A stretch of 40,631 nt of DNA. Source: Candidatus Hydrogenedentota bacterium (GTDB lineage: Bacteria > Hydrogenedentota > Hydrogenedentia > Hydrogenedentales > CAITNO01). The stretch lies in NCBI GenBank assembly GCA_018056705.1, contig JAGPFE010000025.1, positions 1 through 40,631 of the forward strand. The letters are read 5' to 3'. The notes below the pieces were generated by a model. The model did no database searches and was not told the DNA's origin. It saw only the letters and a program-made list of their open reading frames with translations. Position 1 is the first letter of the stretch, and each line of letters begins with the position of its first letter. The translations under genes were made by a program, and so were the position numbers. Shown in pieces: positions 40,571 to 40,631 of the stretch.

Positions 40571-40631
40571 TGTTTTCCAAGGTTACGCTTCGCAAGGATC
40601 GTCCTGGTTTTACCCTCATTGAACTACTGGT
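40571..40631 (+). CDS. Type IV/type II pseudopilin, N-terminal fragment cut by the window edge
   Basis: The first 20 codons read M-F-S-K-V-T-L-R-K-D-R-P-G-F-T-L-I-E-L-L. R-P-G/F-T-L-I-E-L-L is the prepilin peptidase site: cleavage after Gly, methylated Phe, and Glu at position 5 of the mature chain. ATG 40571 is seven bases after GGGAGG; ATG 40565 in the same frame overlaps it. The rest lies outside the window, so it cannot be told whether it is a major pilin, a type II secretion pseudopilin or one of the abundant DUF1559-type proteins. Confidence 0.78.

Noticed and set aside
1..40631. Mobile elements, CRISPR arrays, toxin-antitoxin or defence genes, tRNA and rRNA genes
   Set aside because: Looked for in all spacers and in gene content; no terminal repeats, transposase, integrase, regular repeat arrays or cloverleaf-forming segments were found by eye.

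Overview
The window reads as one 40.6-kb stretch of chromosome from a GC-rich, diderm bacterium. No phage, plasmid, insertion-sequence, CRISPR, tRNA or rRNA genes are visible. An outer membrane with lipoproteins is implied by apolipoprotein N-acyltransferase (lnt), MurJ and a periplasmic amidase. Several features resemble uncultured Planctomycetota / Lentisphaerota / Hydrogenedentota-type genomes: many exported sugar-active enzymes (GH127, GH78, a five-bladed-propeller protein), an exported Gfo/Idh-type oxidoreductase, an exported ADP-ribosylglycohydrolase-fold protein, an IleRS of the long eukaryote-like type and a pseudopilin at the right edge. That placement is inference from gene content, not a phylogeny.

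Layout. 1-1012 (+): 3' part of a CoA-transferase. 1032-5572 (-): a compact operon miaB > pepA > exported Gfo/Idh protein > hslV. 5679-7002 (+): a YtxJ-type bacilliredoxin ending in a clear terminator, then a glycerophosphodiester phosphodiesterase whose leader can fold into a three-way junction. 7037-14813 (-): LysM-like/Amidase_3 amidase > xylose-isomerase-like TIM barrel > GH127 > GT-C glycosyltransferase, an apparent cell-envelope/sugar operon behind a sigma70-like promoter. 14943-15731 (-): an AIM24/TIGR00266 protein. 15871-18384 (+): exported ADP-ribosylglycohydrolase-fold protein and an AI-2E family permease. 18398-20750 (-): radC > psd > pssA, each junction an ATGA overlap, so phosphatidylethanolamine synthesis is translationally coupled to RadC.

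20989-23301 (+): asd, then a ribosomal L10 leader with an attenuator, rplJ, rplL and a strong terminator; rplKA and rpoBC are not adjacent. 23427-27444 (+): a B12-binding-type radical SAM protein of visibly lower GC, followed after 34 bp by an exported GH78 alpha-L-rhamnosidase. 27462-31262 (-): a PAS histidine kinase, apt, a HAD hydrolase and an unrecognised small protein. 31263-31618: a 356-bp AT-rich divergent spacer with the kinase promoter and a fold-rich ileS leader. 31619-35005 (+): ileS. 35015-40377 (-): an overlapping envelope operon plsC-like > exported propeller protein > lnt > murJ. 40571-end (+): first 20 codons of a pseudopilin.

No clearly new defence or mobile system is present. 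The points most worth a second look are the candidate structured leaders (GDPD and ileS), the radical SAM/GH78 pair, the exported propeller protein embedded in the lipoprotein/peptidoglycan operon, hslV without hslU beside it, and the altered signature motifs in IleRS and in the ADP-ribosylglycohydrolase-fold protein.
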